A stretch of DNA of 64,000 nt, taken from NCBI GenBank assembly GCA_028284225.1, contig JANQSD010000019.1:62001-126000 (forward strand), in the 5' to 3' direction. The notes under the pieces are model-generated. The model did no database searches. It worked only from the letters and a program-made list of their open reading frames with translations, and had not been told where the DNA came from. The translations under genes were made by a program, and so were the position numbers. The DNA is from Arenicellales bacterium (lineage in GTDB: Bacteria; Pseudomonadota; Gammaproteobacteria; Arenicellales; JAHEKD01). The first letter of the stretch is position 1, and every line of letters begins with the position of its first letter. Positions 52,301 through 62,426 of this stretch are shown here, one piece after another.

Positions 52301-53689
52301 TCAGCTTTTCTTGGCACCCCAAAGTTTGCCCCAAAGCGATTTGTTACCGTTGCCGTTTGTGTGCGCAGCCTCAAAAGCCCGTTTATCCAGACTCTCGAAT
52401 TTGCGATGGCCGTTGCCAGTATAAAGTTGACGCGGGCGGCCAATTTTCTTTTCATCATCTTCAATCATTTCTTTCCAGTGAGAAACCCAACCAACAGTTC
52501 GGCCAATGGCGAAAATCACAGTAAACATATTGGTAGGAAAGCCCATGGCACTAAGAATGATGCCGGAATAAAAATCGACATTAGGATAAAGTTTGCGCTT
52601 AACAAAGTATTCATCTTCAAGTGCGATTTTTTCCAGCTCCATAGCAATATCAAGCTGCGGAGAATCCTTGATGCCTAATTCATGCAGGACTTCATGACAA
52701 GTTTCACGCATGACTGTAGCCCGAGGGTCATAGTTTTTATACACCCTGTGGCCAAAACCCATTAATCGATAATCATCATCCGGATTTTTAGCACGTTCAA
52801 TGAACTCAGGGATGCGGTCAACTGTCCCAATCTCAGCCAGCATTTTGAGCACTGCTTCGTTAGCGCCTCCATGGGCGGGCCCCCACAACGAGGCAATACC
52901 GGATGCTACACAAGCGAATGGATTAGCGCCGGATGAGCCGGCCAGCCTGACCGTCGATGTAGATGCATTTTGCTCATGGTCTGCATGCAAAATCAGGATT
53001 TTATCCATCGCCCGTGCCAATACCGGATTAACTTTATATTCCTCACAAGGCACGGCGAAGGTCATTTTGAGAAAATTCTCAGCGTAAGTTCTATCGTTAT
53101 CAGGATAAATAAATGGTTGACCAATAGAATATTTATAAGCCATTGCACCGATAGTCGGCATTTTAGCGATCAAGCGGTGTGCCGCTATCATGCGTTGAAT
53201 GGGGTCGTTAATATCAGTGCCGCCATGATAGAACGCGGATAAAGCACCGACTACACCCACCATGATCGCCATGGGATGAGAGTTACGTCTGAAACCTTTG
53301 AAAAAAGAAGCCAGCTGATCATGCACCATGGTATGACGGGTGATACTGAAATCGAACTCCTTTTTTTGTTGTGCAGAAGGTAATTCGCCATATAAGAGCA
53401 AATAGCAAACATCCAGATAATCGCTATGCTCAGCAAGTGCATCAATACTGTAACCTCGATGTTCAAGTACGCCTTCTTCACCGTCGATAAACGTAATCGC
53501 TGAGGAACAAGAGGCAGTCGAGGTAAAACCAGGATCATAAGCGAAATAACCGGTATCGCGATATAACCGGCGTACATCAATTGCCTTAGGACCGACAGTT
53601 CCATTTAAGACGGGTAATTCATACTGCTGGCCAGTAGCATTATCAGTCAAAGTGAACGTGTGGTTTTCCGTATTGTTTTCGTTGCTCAT
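52301..53689 (-). CDS. gltA: citrate synthase
   Basis: [94 protein letters not shown]. Confidence 0.98.
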   Translation of the reverse strand: MSNENNTENHTFTLTDNATGQQYELPVLNGTVGPKAIDVRRLYRDTGYFAYDPGFTSTASCSSAITFIDGEEGVLEHRGYSIDALAEHSDYLDVCYLLLYGELPSAQQKKEFDFSITRHTMVHDQLASFFKGFRRNSHPMAIMVGVVGALSAFYHGGTDINDPIQRMIAAHRLIAKMPTIGAMAYKYSIGQPFIYPDNDRTYAENFLKMTFAVPCEEYKVNPVLARAMDKILILHADHEQNASTSTVRLAGSSGANPFACVASGIASLWGPAHGGANEAVLKMLAEIGTVDRIPEFIERAKNPDDDYRLMGFGHRVYKNYDPRATVMRETCHEVLHELGIKDSPQLDIAMELEKIALEDEYFVKRKLYPNVDFYSGIILSAMGFPTNMFTVIFAIGRTVGWVSHWKEMIEDDEKKIGRPRQLYTGNGHRKFESLDKRAFEAAHTNGNGNKSLWGKLWGAKKS

Positions 53690-53919
53690 AAAATATCCTC
53701 TAAATGTCCTTTATTGTCTGTCATCACACGTCATTGTGTGTTGCACAAATGTCCTTTATAGCATAAATCCTGTGTTTGAAAAAAGCATAACTGCATATCT
53801 ATTTAAAATAATGAATATTGAAAATAGAGAAAAAAGCAGCAGTTTTTGTACGTTAATTGAAAATTAGTTTAGCATACTGTGACTATTAAACGGCGCAGGC
53901 GTTCATAAAAAGTAGCAAG

Positions 53920-56223
53920 ATGAAAATATTTATCCTTACACGGGAATGGCAACAAACCTCGCAAGCAGTAGAGCTTTGTTACTGGGGGACTACCGGAGAA
54001 CAAGCCGTTAAGCTACTTATTAATGATCAACCTTCTGTATGTTTTATTCAATCACAACAGAAACTCGATACGGATCTGGTGCATCTATTCCAGCAGCGCA
54101 AACCGCTTAAGCTAAAGACATTAAATGGTGAGGCTGTTGATGGATTGTATTTTTCTAATCAGCATCAGCTACGGCAATTTTCGCAGCAGGCTTCTTTGCG
54201 CGGTATCAAACTTTATGAATCTGATGTAAAGCCGACAGATCGTTTTTTAATGGAGCGCTTTATTACAGCTTCATGTGAACTGGCCGGTCAATACTATGAA
54301 GATAAACAAGGTTCGCTGGTATTTGTTAATCCCAAACTTAAGCCGGCACAACTGAAACCAAAAATAAAATGGCTTTCTGTCGATATTGAAACGGACATTA
54401 CTGCCAACGATTTATATTCTATAGCCGTTTATGCAAACGATGTCCAGCACGTTTTTATGTTGAGCCAGCAACCGATTGAAGAAAAACCCGAATTCGAGTG
54501 GAGCTTGTATGATTCAGAAAAATCGTTGCTGCTGGGTTTTCTGAACTGGTTGCAGAATTATGACCCGGATCTTTTGATCGGTTGGAATATCGTCGGCTTT
54601 GATTTGATTGTACTGGAAAGCAAATGCCAGCAACTAGGGTTGAAGCTTAATATTGGTCGACAACACGCACAGGCGCGCATCTTTAAATCACGCCAGTCAG
54701 GTGAGATGAACATTGCTCAAATTCCAGGCCGCGTAGTCATGGATGGTATCGAAATGCTCAGAGCAGCATTTTGGTCGTTTGAGAGTTTTACTCTGGATTT
54801 TGTATCACAAGAATTACTGGGTAGGAATAAGCTGATTACAGATGAGGACAAACCTGCTGAAATCAGTAAATTGTTCAATACCGATAAAATTAAATTAGCA
54901 CGTTACAATCTTGAAGATTGTCGTCTGGTTGCAGAAATATTCAAAGTGACCGGTTTAATTGAATTTGCTATTGAACGATCATCCATGACAGGCTTGGCGT
55001 TTGGGCGAGTAGGCGGCTCAGTAGCGGCATTTGATAATCTCTATTTGCCGAGATTGCATCGCAAAGGCTGTGTTGCACCTGATGTGGGTTCGCAAACAGA
55101 TGACACTCCCAGCCCCGGTGGCTATGTGATCGACTCCAAACCCGGGCTTTACAACGATGTGCTGGTGCTGGATTTTAAAAGTCTGTATCCCAGCATTATT
55201 CGCACGTTTCGTATTGACCCATTAGGATTGGCACAACCGGGTGATCATCCGGTTCCAGGTTTTTTAGAGGCCAATTTTTCCACACAGCAGAGTATCCTGC
55301 CTGAGTTAATCGAAGAACTCTGGCACAAGCGTGATGAGGCAAAAACGCAAAACAATGCACCCCTTTCGCAAGCCATAAAAATCATAATGAATTCATTCTA
55401 CGGGGTATTGGGGACGGATGGTTGCCGTTTTTTCGATCCGCGCCTGGCGAGCAGTATTACTCGCCGAGGGCACGAGATTATTCAACAATCACAGGCTTTT
55501 ATTGAGCAATACGGCCAGCAGGTGATTTATGGCGATACGGATTCCATTTTCGTGCTGCTGGAAACCGGCTTGACGACCACGCAGGCGAGAAAAGCAGGTC
55601 AGGAATTAACCCAAACAATGAATCAATACTGGCAAGACAACATCAACCAGCAATTCGATTTGCCGAGCTATCTTGAAATCGAATTTGAAACTCATTTCAA
55701 GCGTTTCTTTATGCCTACAGTGCGCGGGTCAGAACAAGGCAGCAAAAAACGTTATGCTGGCTGGGTTGTGTCCGACGGCAAAGAACCTGAACTGGTGATC
55801 AAGGGACTGGAAGCGGTGCGTACCGACTGGACACCATTTGCACGTGAAGCACAAACCAGGGTACTAACCCGTCTATTCACAGACCAACCGGTTGCAGACT
55901 ACGTGCTGGAATTAGCCCAAGGCTTAATGGAAGGTAAATATAACCAGCAACTGGTTTACAGTAAACGTTTGCGCAAACCACTGTCGAGTTACACCAAAAA
56001 TGTACCCCCGCATGTACAGGCCGCGCGCAAATTGGACAAACCCGGCCGTAAAATTAATTATATGATCACCTTAAACGGCGCCGAACCGGTGGCAAACCTA
56101 ACCGCAAAACCGGACTATGACCACTACCTGGAGCGCCAACTAAAACCGGCAGTCGAAGGGCTTTTGCATTGTGTAGAACTGGACTTTGATGATATCGTCC
56201 GCTCGCAAATGAGTTTGTTTTAG
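53920..56223 (+). CDS. polB: DNA polymerase II
   Basis: SVDIETD exonuclease motif, VLDFKSLYPSIIRTF, KIIMNSFYGVLG, YGDTDSIFV. Confidence 0.96.
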   Translation: MKIFILTREWQQTSQAVELCYWGTTGEQAVKLLINDQPSVCFIQSQQKLDTDLVHLFQQRKPLKLKTLNGEAVDGLYFSNQHQLRQFSQQASLRGIKLYESDVKPTDRFLMERFITASCELAGQYYEDKQGSLVFVNPKLKPAQLKPKIKWLSVDIETDITANDLYSIAVYANDVQHVFMLSQQPIEEKPEFEWSLYDSEKSLLLGFLNWLQNYDPDLLIGWNIVGFDLIVLESKCQQLGLKLNIGRQHAQARIFKSRQSGEMNIAQIPGRVVMDGIEMLRAAFWSFESFTLDFVSQELLGRNKLITDEDKPAEISKLFNTDKIKLARYNLEDCRLVAEIFKVTGLIEFAIERSSMTGLAFGRVGGSVAAFDNLYLPRLHRKGCVAPDVGSQTDDTPSPGGYVIDSKPGLYNDVLVLDFKSLYPSIIRTFRIDPLGLAQPGDHPVPGFLEANFSTQQSILPELIEELWHKRDEAKTQNNAPLSQAIKIIMNSFYGVLGTDGCRFFDPRLASSITRRGHEIIQQSQAFIEQYGQQVIYGDTDSIFVLLETGLTTTQARKAGQELTQTMNQYWQDNINQQFDLPSYLEIEFETHFKRFFMPTVRGSEQGSKKRYAGWVVSDGKEPELVIKGLEAVRTDWTPFAREAQTRVLTRLFTDQPVADYVLELAQGLMEGKYNQQLVYSKRLRKPLSSYTKNVPPHVQAARKLDKPGRKINYMITLNGAEPVANLTAKPDYDHYLERQLKPAVEGLLHCVELDFDDIVRSQMSLF

Positions 56224-56293
56224 TCAGAGTGAAAAATATTGGTTAGAATGTGTCAATTGTAGTAGATGAGTTGCTATTTTTGGCTTTCATTGT

Positions 56294-56368
56294 TTTACCC
56301 CTCCTAACCTCCCCTGAGAGGGGAGGAACTGTTTCTCCCCCTTCCAGGGGGAGCTAGAGGGGGTTAAA
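56294..56368. repeat. compound palindromic repeat (outer stem plus two inner GC-rich hairpins)
   Basis: CTCCCCTGAGAGGGGAG and CTCCCCCTTCCAGGGGGAG inside TTTACCCCTC...GAGGGGGTTAAA. Confidence 0.7.
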
Positions 56369-56484
56369 CACGTCTAAAATTGTAGCAGTTCAAATTTACT
56401 ATATTTACTCTGTCGCAATGTATATTTGACAATTATCTTTTTGAGTTCAAACAAAAGCCATCAGTCAATAACCATGTTCCAATA

Positions 56485-57345
56485 ATGAGAAAACCTAACG
56501 AAATAACCTTACCCATTCGCAATATCAACCTGACCGCGTTGCACTGGCAGGCCGAGTCAAACATCAAAATATTGGCAGTACACGGTTGGTTGGACAATGC
56601 TGAAAGCTTTACAGGCTTAGCTGAATTATTGCCTGAGTATGAAATTGTCGCACTGGACTTTCCTGGCCATGGACATTCAGACCATCGGCCACAAGGCGAA
56701 GTCCTGCATTATGTCGATTACATCGTTGATATTTATGAAGTCTTAAATGCATTGGATTGGGATCAATGCTTGTTAATGGGGCATTCTATGGGCGCGGGTG
56801 TGGCCAGTGTGTTTACCTCGGCCTTCCCGGAAAAGTTGACTGGATTGATTTGCCTGGATGGATTAGGGCCAATAACCAGTGCTGCTGATCATTTGCCGCA
56901 ACGATTGAATAAATCTGTTCGCATGAACATAAAGTCCACAACAAAAACTAAAACCGTTTATCCGGATGTCGAAGCTGCAGTTCAAGCACGGCATCAAGCA
57001 GGCGATTTATCGCAACAATCAGTTCGTAAGCTGGTGCGGCGCAATCTTAAGCGCATCGACAATGGCTATATCTGGCGTTCTGATTCAAGATTAAGATTGC
57101 CATCGCTGTACTATCTGTCAGAAGAACAGGCTCATGCCTATCTCAACAACATTCAAACACCGACATTAATGATCAGACCGACAGATTCCAGTTTTCGTGC
57201 TGAAGCGGTTTTAAAGCAACGTGCCAGCCTGATTAGCGATTTGATATGGCAGGAACTTCCAGGCGGGCACCACCTGCACATGGACAACCCTGAGATAGTA
57301 GCGCCGGTCGTAAAAGATTTTCTCCACCGGCTTGAAAATGCCTGA
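56485..57345 (+). CDS. alpha/beta-hydrolase
   Basis: VHGWLDNAESF, ALDFPGHGHSDHR, LMGHSMGAGVAS. Confidence 0.9.
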   Translation: MRKPNEITLPIRNINLTALHWQAESNIKILAVHGWLDNAESFTGLAELLPEYEIVALDFPGHGHSDHRPQGEVLHYVDYIVDIYEVLNALDWDQCLLMGHSMGAGVASVFTSAFPEKLTGLICLDGLGPITSAADHLPQRLNKSVRMNIKSTTKTKTVYPDVEAAVQARHQAGDLSQQSVRKLVRRNLKRIDNGYIWRSDSRLRLPSLYYLSEEQAHAYLNNIQTPTLMIRPTDSSFRAEAVLKQRASLISDLIWQELPGGHHLHMDNPEIVAPVVKDFLHRLENA

Positions 57346-57402
57346 ATTACACCGATATAAACACAGTGTTATAATGTGTTGAGTTTGTTTTAATTAACTA
57401 CC

Positions 57403-57744
57403 ATGAGTCAGAAAAAGCGAGTATATCGAGTAGTTTTCCAGAACCAGGGAAATATTTATGAACTTCACGCCCGTGAGGTTTCTCAGGGCAACATGTTTGC
57501 TTTTGTCGAAATCGGCGATATTATATTTGGTGAGCGTTCGCAACTGGTGGTTGACCCGTCCGACGAAAAGCTGAAATCCGAATTCGCCGGAGTAAAACGA
57601 ACCTATATTCCCATGCACGCCATCCTGCGTATCGATGAAGTCGAGAAAGAAGGTATTAACAAAATCACCTCCGCATCAGGCGAAAAAAACAAAATCACAC
57701 CTTTTCCAATGCCGGTTCCACCGACGGGTAGTGGGTCTTCTTAG
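57403..57744 (+). CDS. DUF1820-like protein
   Basis: KKRVYRVVFQNQGNIYELHAREVSQGNMFAFVEIGDIIFGE...LVVDPSDEKLKSEF. Confidence 0.8.
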   Translation: MSQKKRVYRVVFQNQGNIYELHAREVSQGNMFAFVEIGDIIFGERSQLVVDPSDEKLKSEFAGVKRTYIPMHAILRIDEVEKEGINKITSASGEKNKITPFPMPVPPTGSGSS

Positions 57745-57806
57745 TTACTTTGTAAACATACAAAGTAACCAAAAATGTTTGCTCCTGAATCGCAGGCCTT
57801 CGGCTT

Positions 57807-57957
57807 CCCTGCGCTTCTCAGATTAAGTCTATGCTGCGGAACTCGCTTCGCTCAAACAGTCCTCGCATTTAACGACTTAATCCTGCGATGCCCGGCTGCT
57901 TTAAGTCGCGAGAACTGACTCCATCCTCGTCATCTCGGACACCGATCCGGGACCTCC
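57807..57957. repeat. dispersed repeat copy A
   Basis: Direct-repeat relative of 58251-58404 (TGCTGCGGAACTCG, CTCAAACAGTCCTCGCA, GCGATnCnCnGCTGC, AAGTCnCGAGAAC). Confidence 0.75.
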
Positions 57958-58250
57958 TAATGACTATTCAGGCCTATTAAAAAATCCAGTCTGTCATCCC
58001 GAACGAACGTGAGGGATCTCTTAAAGACTGTTCGGGCCTATAAGGTTAATTGTTACTTTTGTTTCGGCAAAAGAGAGGCAGTTCAATTATCTTTTAGTTC
58101 TCAGTTTGTGCAAATTTAATTAATTCTACGAACCTCAATGAAGAACAAAACCATTAGCTCCTAATTTGCAGCCTAGAGTAGATACAATTGTGCTACAAGA
58201 TAAGGAAAAGTTTTCTTCTACAAGGTAATTTAACTGAAAGGGTGTTGGTC

Positions 58251-58404
58251 CCCTGCGTTTCTCGGAATAAGTCGGTGCTGCGGAACTCGGCTATCGCCTC
58301 AAACAGTCCTCGCACTTATCCGTTTCAGATTGCGATACTCTGCTGCATCAAGTCACGAGAACGAATCCACCGTCGTCATTCCGGACAACGATCCGGAATC
58401 CAGT
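58251..58404. repeat. dispersed repeat copy B, ending in REP-like GTCATTCCGGACAACGATCCGGAATCCAG
   Basis: Direct-repeat relative of 57807-57957. Confidence 0.75.
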
Positions 58405-58666
58405 AAGGAAAATGGAGAGTTTTTAATAAACCTGTCAATAAGTGCGAGTGTAAATGACTAATATATACAAGTTCAACTCTGTTGTTATCGAAAATAATTA
58501 CGGCTTTATACTCGAAACCGACTTTCATTATTATTTTCCTTGGCATCTATTTGGTACTAAAAGCGGACTAAATTTAATCTAATCCCCAGTCCGCATTTGC
58601 TACAATTAAAAATTGTTTATAAATGATCTAATTTATTAATAGTTAAGGGAAAATGAGACGATTTCT

Positions 58667-58723
58667 ACATACAACTGAAAAAATATATACGGACCGGTAG
58701 GTCGGTATAGTCCACTGTTATAC
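58667..58723 (+). other. possible first attC/attI-type recombination site
   Basis: Imperfect hairpin GGACCGGTAGGTCGGTATAGTCC ending with GTTATAC 18 nt before first cassette ORF. Confidence 0.35.
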
Positions 58724-58741
58724 GTCAAGATAAAACAGCAA

Positions 58742-59371
58742 ATGACTGAAGAGAAAGAGCTATTGAGACTAGCCAAATTAAGACAGAAGACAACATACGA
58801 AGGATATAAATCAATTGCTGACTATGAAGATGGATATTACGAATGTGATTATGTATCTCCTTACAGCAAATCGGCTCACAATATAAACGCAGACGTTTTT
58901 ATTGTTTTACAGGACTGGTCTTCTGACGAGAATATGTCTGGGATATGCCAAGAAACCAACAGACTTGGATATACCCCTAGCGTTGGCACCAATATAAAGC
59001 TTATCGGGTATCTTGAGAAATTCCTTGGCATAGCTTTGAAGGATACTTATACCACCAATCTTTTTCCTTTTATAAAGATGGGAGGTATGAGTGCCAACAT
59101 ACCTATAAAGTATATGCGAAGAGCTGCTAATGAATTCACCCTGCCTATGATACAAATTATAAGCCCTAAGATAGTTATTGCATTAGGGCGAAAAACTTAC
59201 AATGTCATTTGGGATTGCTGTAAAGATAAAACAGATGTTATGAGTGGTTCGTTTAAATACGGAGCGACAAAGGTATTCCATCAACCTCACCCCGCCGCCA
59301 GAATCAGTAATATCGAAAAGGAGAAGAGATGGGCAGAGATGAAGCAGTATCTCGATAATGTGCAGCAATAA
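58742..59371 (+). CDS. uracil-DNA glycosylase-superfamily-like protein (cassette gene)
   Basis: ADVFIVLQDWSSDENM..., TNLFPFIK, IVIALGRKTYNVIWD, VFHQPHPAAR. Confidence 0.6.
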   Translation: MTEEKELLRLAKLRQKTTYEGYKSIADYEDGYYECDYVSPYSKSAHNINADVFIVLQDWSSDENMSGICQETNRLGYTPSVGTNIKLIGYLEKFLGIALKDTYTTNLFPFIKMGGMSANIPIKYMRRAANEFTLPMIQIISPKIVIALGRKTYNVIWDCCKDKTDVMSGSFKYGATKVFHQPHPAARISNIEKEKRWAEMKQYLDNVQQ

Positions 59372-59385
59372 TTCAGCCTTACAAC

Positions 59386-59455
59386 GTATAACAAGCCGTT
59401 CCTGCCTACCCGCGCTCGTAAAGCTTGCTTGGTCGGCAGAGCTTAAACGTTAGGC
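59386..59455 (+). other. attC site 1
   Basis: GTATAAC ... CTGCC/GGCAG stem ... GTTAGGC, right after cassette ORF stop. Confidence 0.75.
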
Positions 59456-59463
59456 GCACAAAA

Positions 59464-59763
59464 ATGCAGTACTTAGAACTATTAATAATGTGGGGGCTTG
59501 TATTCTGTTACGTGTCTATAATTCATTTTATCTGGCGAATGGATTTTAAGAAGTGGTGCAAAGAAACAAACCAGATGGATGTGTATTGGGAAGGCATGGC
59601 AAGATTTCCGATTAAATTTTTAAGCGGATGGTGGCCAATAGCTAAACAAATAGAGTATTTTAAAGACAGATATAATATGCCAATATATTTGTCATTGATA
59701 ACTTGTTTATTATTTTATTCGACGCATAAAGCTTATGAGTTACTTGTTAACTTTATCGCCTAA
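59464..59763 (+). CDS. small membrane protein (cassette gene)
   Basis: ORF between two attC sites; stop codon lies in GCCTAAC of next attC. Confidence 0.55.
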   Translation: MQYLELLIMWGLVFCYVSIIHFIWRMDFKKWCKETNQMDVYWEGMARFPIKFLSGWWPIAKQIEYFKDRYNMPIYLSLITCLLFYSTHKAYELLVNFIA

Positions 59764-59835
59764 CCAGACAAGTCAGCGTATGTCAAAACCAACGCTCCGC
59801 TGTGGTATTTCCTCCGCAGCTTTCAAACGTTATGT
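59758..59835 (+). other. attC site 2
   Basis: GCCTAAC ... GCTTTCAAACGTTATGT. Confidence 0.75.
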
Positions 59836-59860
59836 TCCTCTGTAGTAAACGTAAACTCAG

Positions 59861-60766
59861 ATGGCAAGAATAAACTACGACACAAAACAGAAGCTAATTT
59901 CTCTCGCAGGGACCTGCTTTTGGTACTGGAACAGTTATTACACCTTCCTCGGTTCATGCGGTGTCCCGAAGCGCCTCTTAGACAAGTATCCAAGGGACAG
60001 TTTTAATAAATACGATGTAATGCGGAATATACTGAGCGATCTAGAAGATCAGGATAACGAAGATGCTATCAATAGTATCGTATCTAATTTCTACCGCATG
60101 AAAAGCGCTGCCGATAATGACGTTCCCGATCCGAGAAAAGCAAAGGAGTTGCTAAGAGAATTTCGTGAAAGTGTGGGTAATGACCCCATCGAAAAAGAAC
60201 TCGAAAAGCGTAAGCGGGATGAGCACCGAAAGAAGTATGAAGAGAACGCAGAATCGTACAGATCAGCTCGTGCAAAACTTCAAAAGTTAAATACTGAGTT
60301 TCTCAGTCTTCATATCGCCGAAGACTTAACACCGCAGCAAAGAGGCTTCAAGCTTGAAAGCTTATTCTGCGATCTGCTCGAGCTGAACGAGCTGGAATAC
60401 AAGAGGCCGTTCAGAACTCCCACCGAGCAAATTGATGGTCATCTCAAGTTTGAAAAATTTGACTATTTACTTGAGACAAAATGGGAAAAGGGCCCGATTA
60501 AACAAGACTCGCTATCAATTTTTGACGGCAAGATACGAGGTAAGGCCCAGAGCACTAGAGGTCTATTTATAGCTGCGAACGGATTTGATCAAAATGCAGT
60601 AGCGAAGTTTTCTGGCGATTCGCCGCGAATTATTCTCATGACGGGAGAAGATCTGGCACTTGCTTTTGGCGACCGTATCGATTTGAAGGATGGTTTAAAG
60701 GCAAAGGTAGACGCAATAGTTCGTTATGGAAATATTCATTTGCCATTTCGTGATGTCGGAACATAA
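59861..60766 (+). CDS. restriction-endonuclease-like protein (cassette gene)
   Basis: QRGFKLESLFCDLLELNELEYKRPFRTPTEQIDGHLKFEKFDYLLETKWEK...GKIRGKAQSTRGLFIAANGF: PD-(D/E)XK-like EQIDG...ETKW pattern. Confidence 0.7.
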   Translation: MARINYDTKQKLISLAGTCFWYWNSYYTFLGSCGVPKRLLDKYPRDSFNKYDVMRNILSDLEDQDNEDAINSIVSNFYRMKSAADNDVPDPRKAKELLREFRESVGNDPIEKELEKRKRDEHRKKYEENAESYRSARAKLQKLNTEFLSLHIAEDLTPQQRGFKLESLFCDLLELNELEYKRPFRTPTEQIDGHLKFEKFDYLLETKWEKGPIKQDSLSIFDGKIRGKAQSTRGLFIAANGFDQNAVAKFSGDSPRIILMTGEDLALAFGDRIDLKDGLKAKVDAIVRYGNIHLPFRDVGT

Positions 60767-60856
60767 CCAGTTGAAGCCAACGACGCTTGACTTGCCTGTG
60801 CCCTTGCTCTCGCAAACGGCTTGCCGCATCAAGTGCACGTGTTCACGGCGTTATGC
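60762..60856 (+). other. attC site 3
   Basis: ACATAAC overlapping ORF stop ... GGCGTTATGC before next ORF. Confidence 0.6.
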
Positions 60857-60885
60857 GTCGATACAACTAAACCAAAGAGGAATAC

Positions 60886-61488
60886 ATGAAATCTAATTTC
60901 GTAGTTGCAAAACTTCCCCACGATAGCCAAGCTCGTGACCCCATCGATTGGGCAATTGTCGCAGTCATACTTGGTGGCGCGTCACTACTACTAGCTTTAG
61001 AACAAAAAATAGAAGCTCGACAACGCCATGAAAGCGCGGAAACTGAGAAGAAAGCTATTGGAGGTAATAAGCTTAGGCTCAAAGGGATCAGGAGCATTTT
61101 GCAGGAACTTGAATATTCCGTTTCCTTTATCAATGACATTGCGAAGCCCGTTGACAGCGACAAAATCGATGGAATTAACGCAAAATCCATTACATTTGCA
61201 TCCGATATTGATGAGGAGGAATTCAACAAATGCTTTGACCACATTACTTACTCTATATCCAGAATTAATCGTTTGCTTAATGAGTTAGACGATATTGGCT
61301 GGCCCCTTTCAGATGATGATGTTGAAAACTTCGTTACTACACCAATACGAGAAATTAAGGAATCCACAGTTCAACCACTTGATATCAATATGGACTTTCG
61401 AGAAAGAATGAATCAATTGGGCGGGTTAATTGGCAAGTACAAATCGTTAGTTGAAGGCCTCGAAGGAGTTCTTAGTGCTATTGATTAA
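60886..61488 (+). CDS. hypothetical protein with one TM segment (cassette gene)
   Basis: ORF between attC-like sites; DWAIVAVILGGASLLLALE TM segment; coiled C-terminal region. Confidence 0.55.
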   Translation: MKSNFVVAKLPHDSQARDPIDWAIVAVILGGASLLLALEQKIEARQRHESAETEKKAIGGNKLRLKGIRSILQELEYSVSFINDIAKPVDSDKIDGINAKSITFASDIDEEEFNKCFDHITYSISRINRLLNELDDIGWPLSDDDVENFVTTPIREIKESTVQPLDINMDFRERMNQLGGLIGKYKSLVEGLEGVLSAID

Positions 61489-61554
61489 AATTTGGCCGCC
61501 GCATAAGCCATGGCAGTGTAAACCTAAATGCGCCGCTGCTTTCAAACGTTAGCT
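61484..61554 (+). other. attC-like site 4
   Basis: Ends GCTGCTTTCAAACGTTAGCT, nearly identical to attC 2 end; imperfect CCGCCGCAT/ATGCGCCG stem. Confidence 0.6.
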
Positions 61555-61570
61555 TTCATATACAGTATCT

Positions 61571-62323
61571 ATGATTACACACGATATACCTGCAACCTTT
61601 GTAACATATGCCGCGAATATTCTGGGAGACACTGATAAAGGGTTGACTGGTTCTAAAATTGTACAAATCACTGTCGCTCACGCTGTCGATCATAACGTTT
61701 CCCTACCTCATCCTACTTATCCTTTCTCAAAACTAGGAGTTAATAAGAGAACCGCTCTTTTCCAAAATCTTATGCCTTTTTCTTCTAACTTGAGATACAA
61801 AATTATCAAAGAAATGTGTGGTCATCCTGATATTCTGGCACGCAACAAGGAAGAAGCTCAAAAATTAAAAATTAAACTCTTTTCCAAATACGGCCAATTT
61901 GATGAAGAAGGTGATGCAAGTGGCATAAATGAAAATTTAATTGAACAAACTCAACATTGGTTGGAACAGTATCCTGAATCATTGGAATTATTCAATTCCG
62001 CATTGCAAAAGCAGGAGAATGAAGTGTTTTTAAGAAATTTATTAGATGATCTTAGGTTGAGTTTAGAGAAACTACTATGCTCAATTTTTGAAAACCAAAA
62101 ATCTTTAGAAAATCAGTTTCAATTGCTTGGTCAATTTTTAAAGAAAAAAGGCGGTTCTCCAGAACTTACTAACATGTTTCAGAAATTAATTGATTATTAT
62201 GCGAAATACCAAAATTCGTATGTAAAACATGACGCGGCCGTATTGGAAGAAGAAATTGAATTTATTTTTGAAATTACTGCTTCTTTTATGAAACATTTGA
62301 TTAAACTGAATTTAAGAAATTAA
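61571..62323 (+). CDS. putative abortive-infection-like protein with HEPN-like C-terminus (cassette gene)
   Basis: C-terminus YVKHDAAVLEEEIEFIFEITASFMKHLIKL resembles AbiJ/HEPN-associated tails; ORF between attC-like sites. Confidence 0.45.
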   Translation: MITHDIPATFVTYAANILGDTDKGLTGSKIVQITVAHAVDHNVSLPHPTYPFSKLGVNKRTALFQNLMPFSSNLRYKIIKEMCGHPDILARNKEEAQKLKIKLFSKYGQFDEEGDASGINENLIEQTQHWLEQYPESLELFNSALQKQENEVFLRNLLDDLRLSLEKLLCSIFENQKSLENQFQLLGQFLKKKGGSPELTNMFQKLIDYYAKYQNSYVKHDAAVLEEEIEFIFEITASFMKHLIKLNLRN

Positions 62324-62395
62324 TGCTAACAGGCTTCTTCTGCCGATTCAACTCACGCAAGCTTGTTTGGTCTACAGAGCATAGACATTTTATGC
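62324..62395 (+). other. degenerate attC-like site 5
   Basis: TGCTAAC start; AAGCTTGTTTGGTCTACAGAGC aligns with attC 1 AAGCTTGCTTGGTCGGCAGAGC; degenerate TTTATGC end. Confidence 0.6.
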
Positions 62396-62426
62396 TTTAA
62401 AATGATTAAGAAACGATTAGAAGATT

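Noticed and set aside
58188-58406. 72-aa ORF upstream of the cassettes
   Set aside because: Lies in the dispersed repeat copy B; no domain or RBS support
60867-61244. Minus-strand 125-aa ORF
   Set aside because: Antisense to the cassette ORF 60886-61488, which fits cassette orientation and attC boundaries
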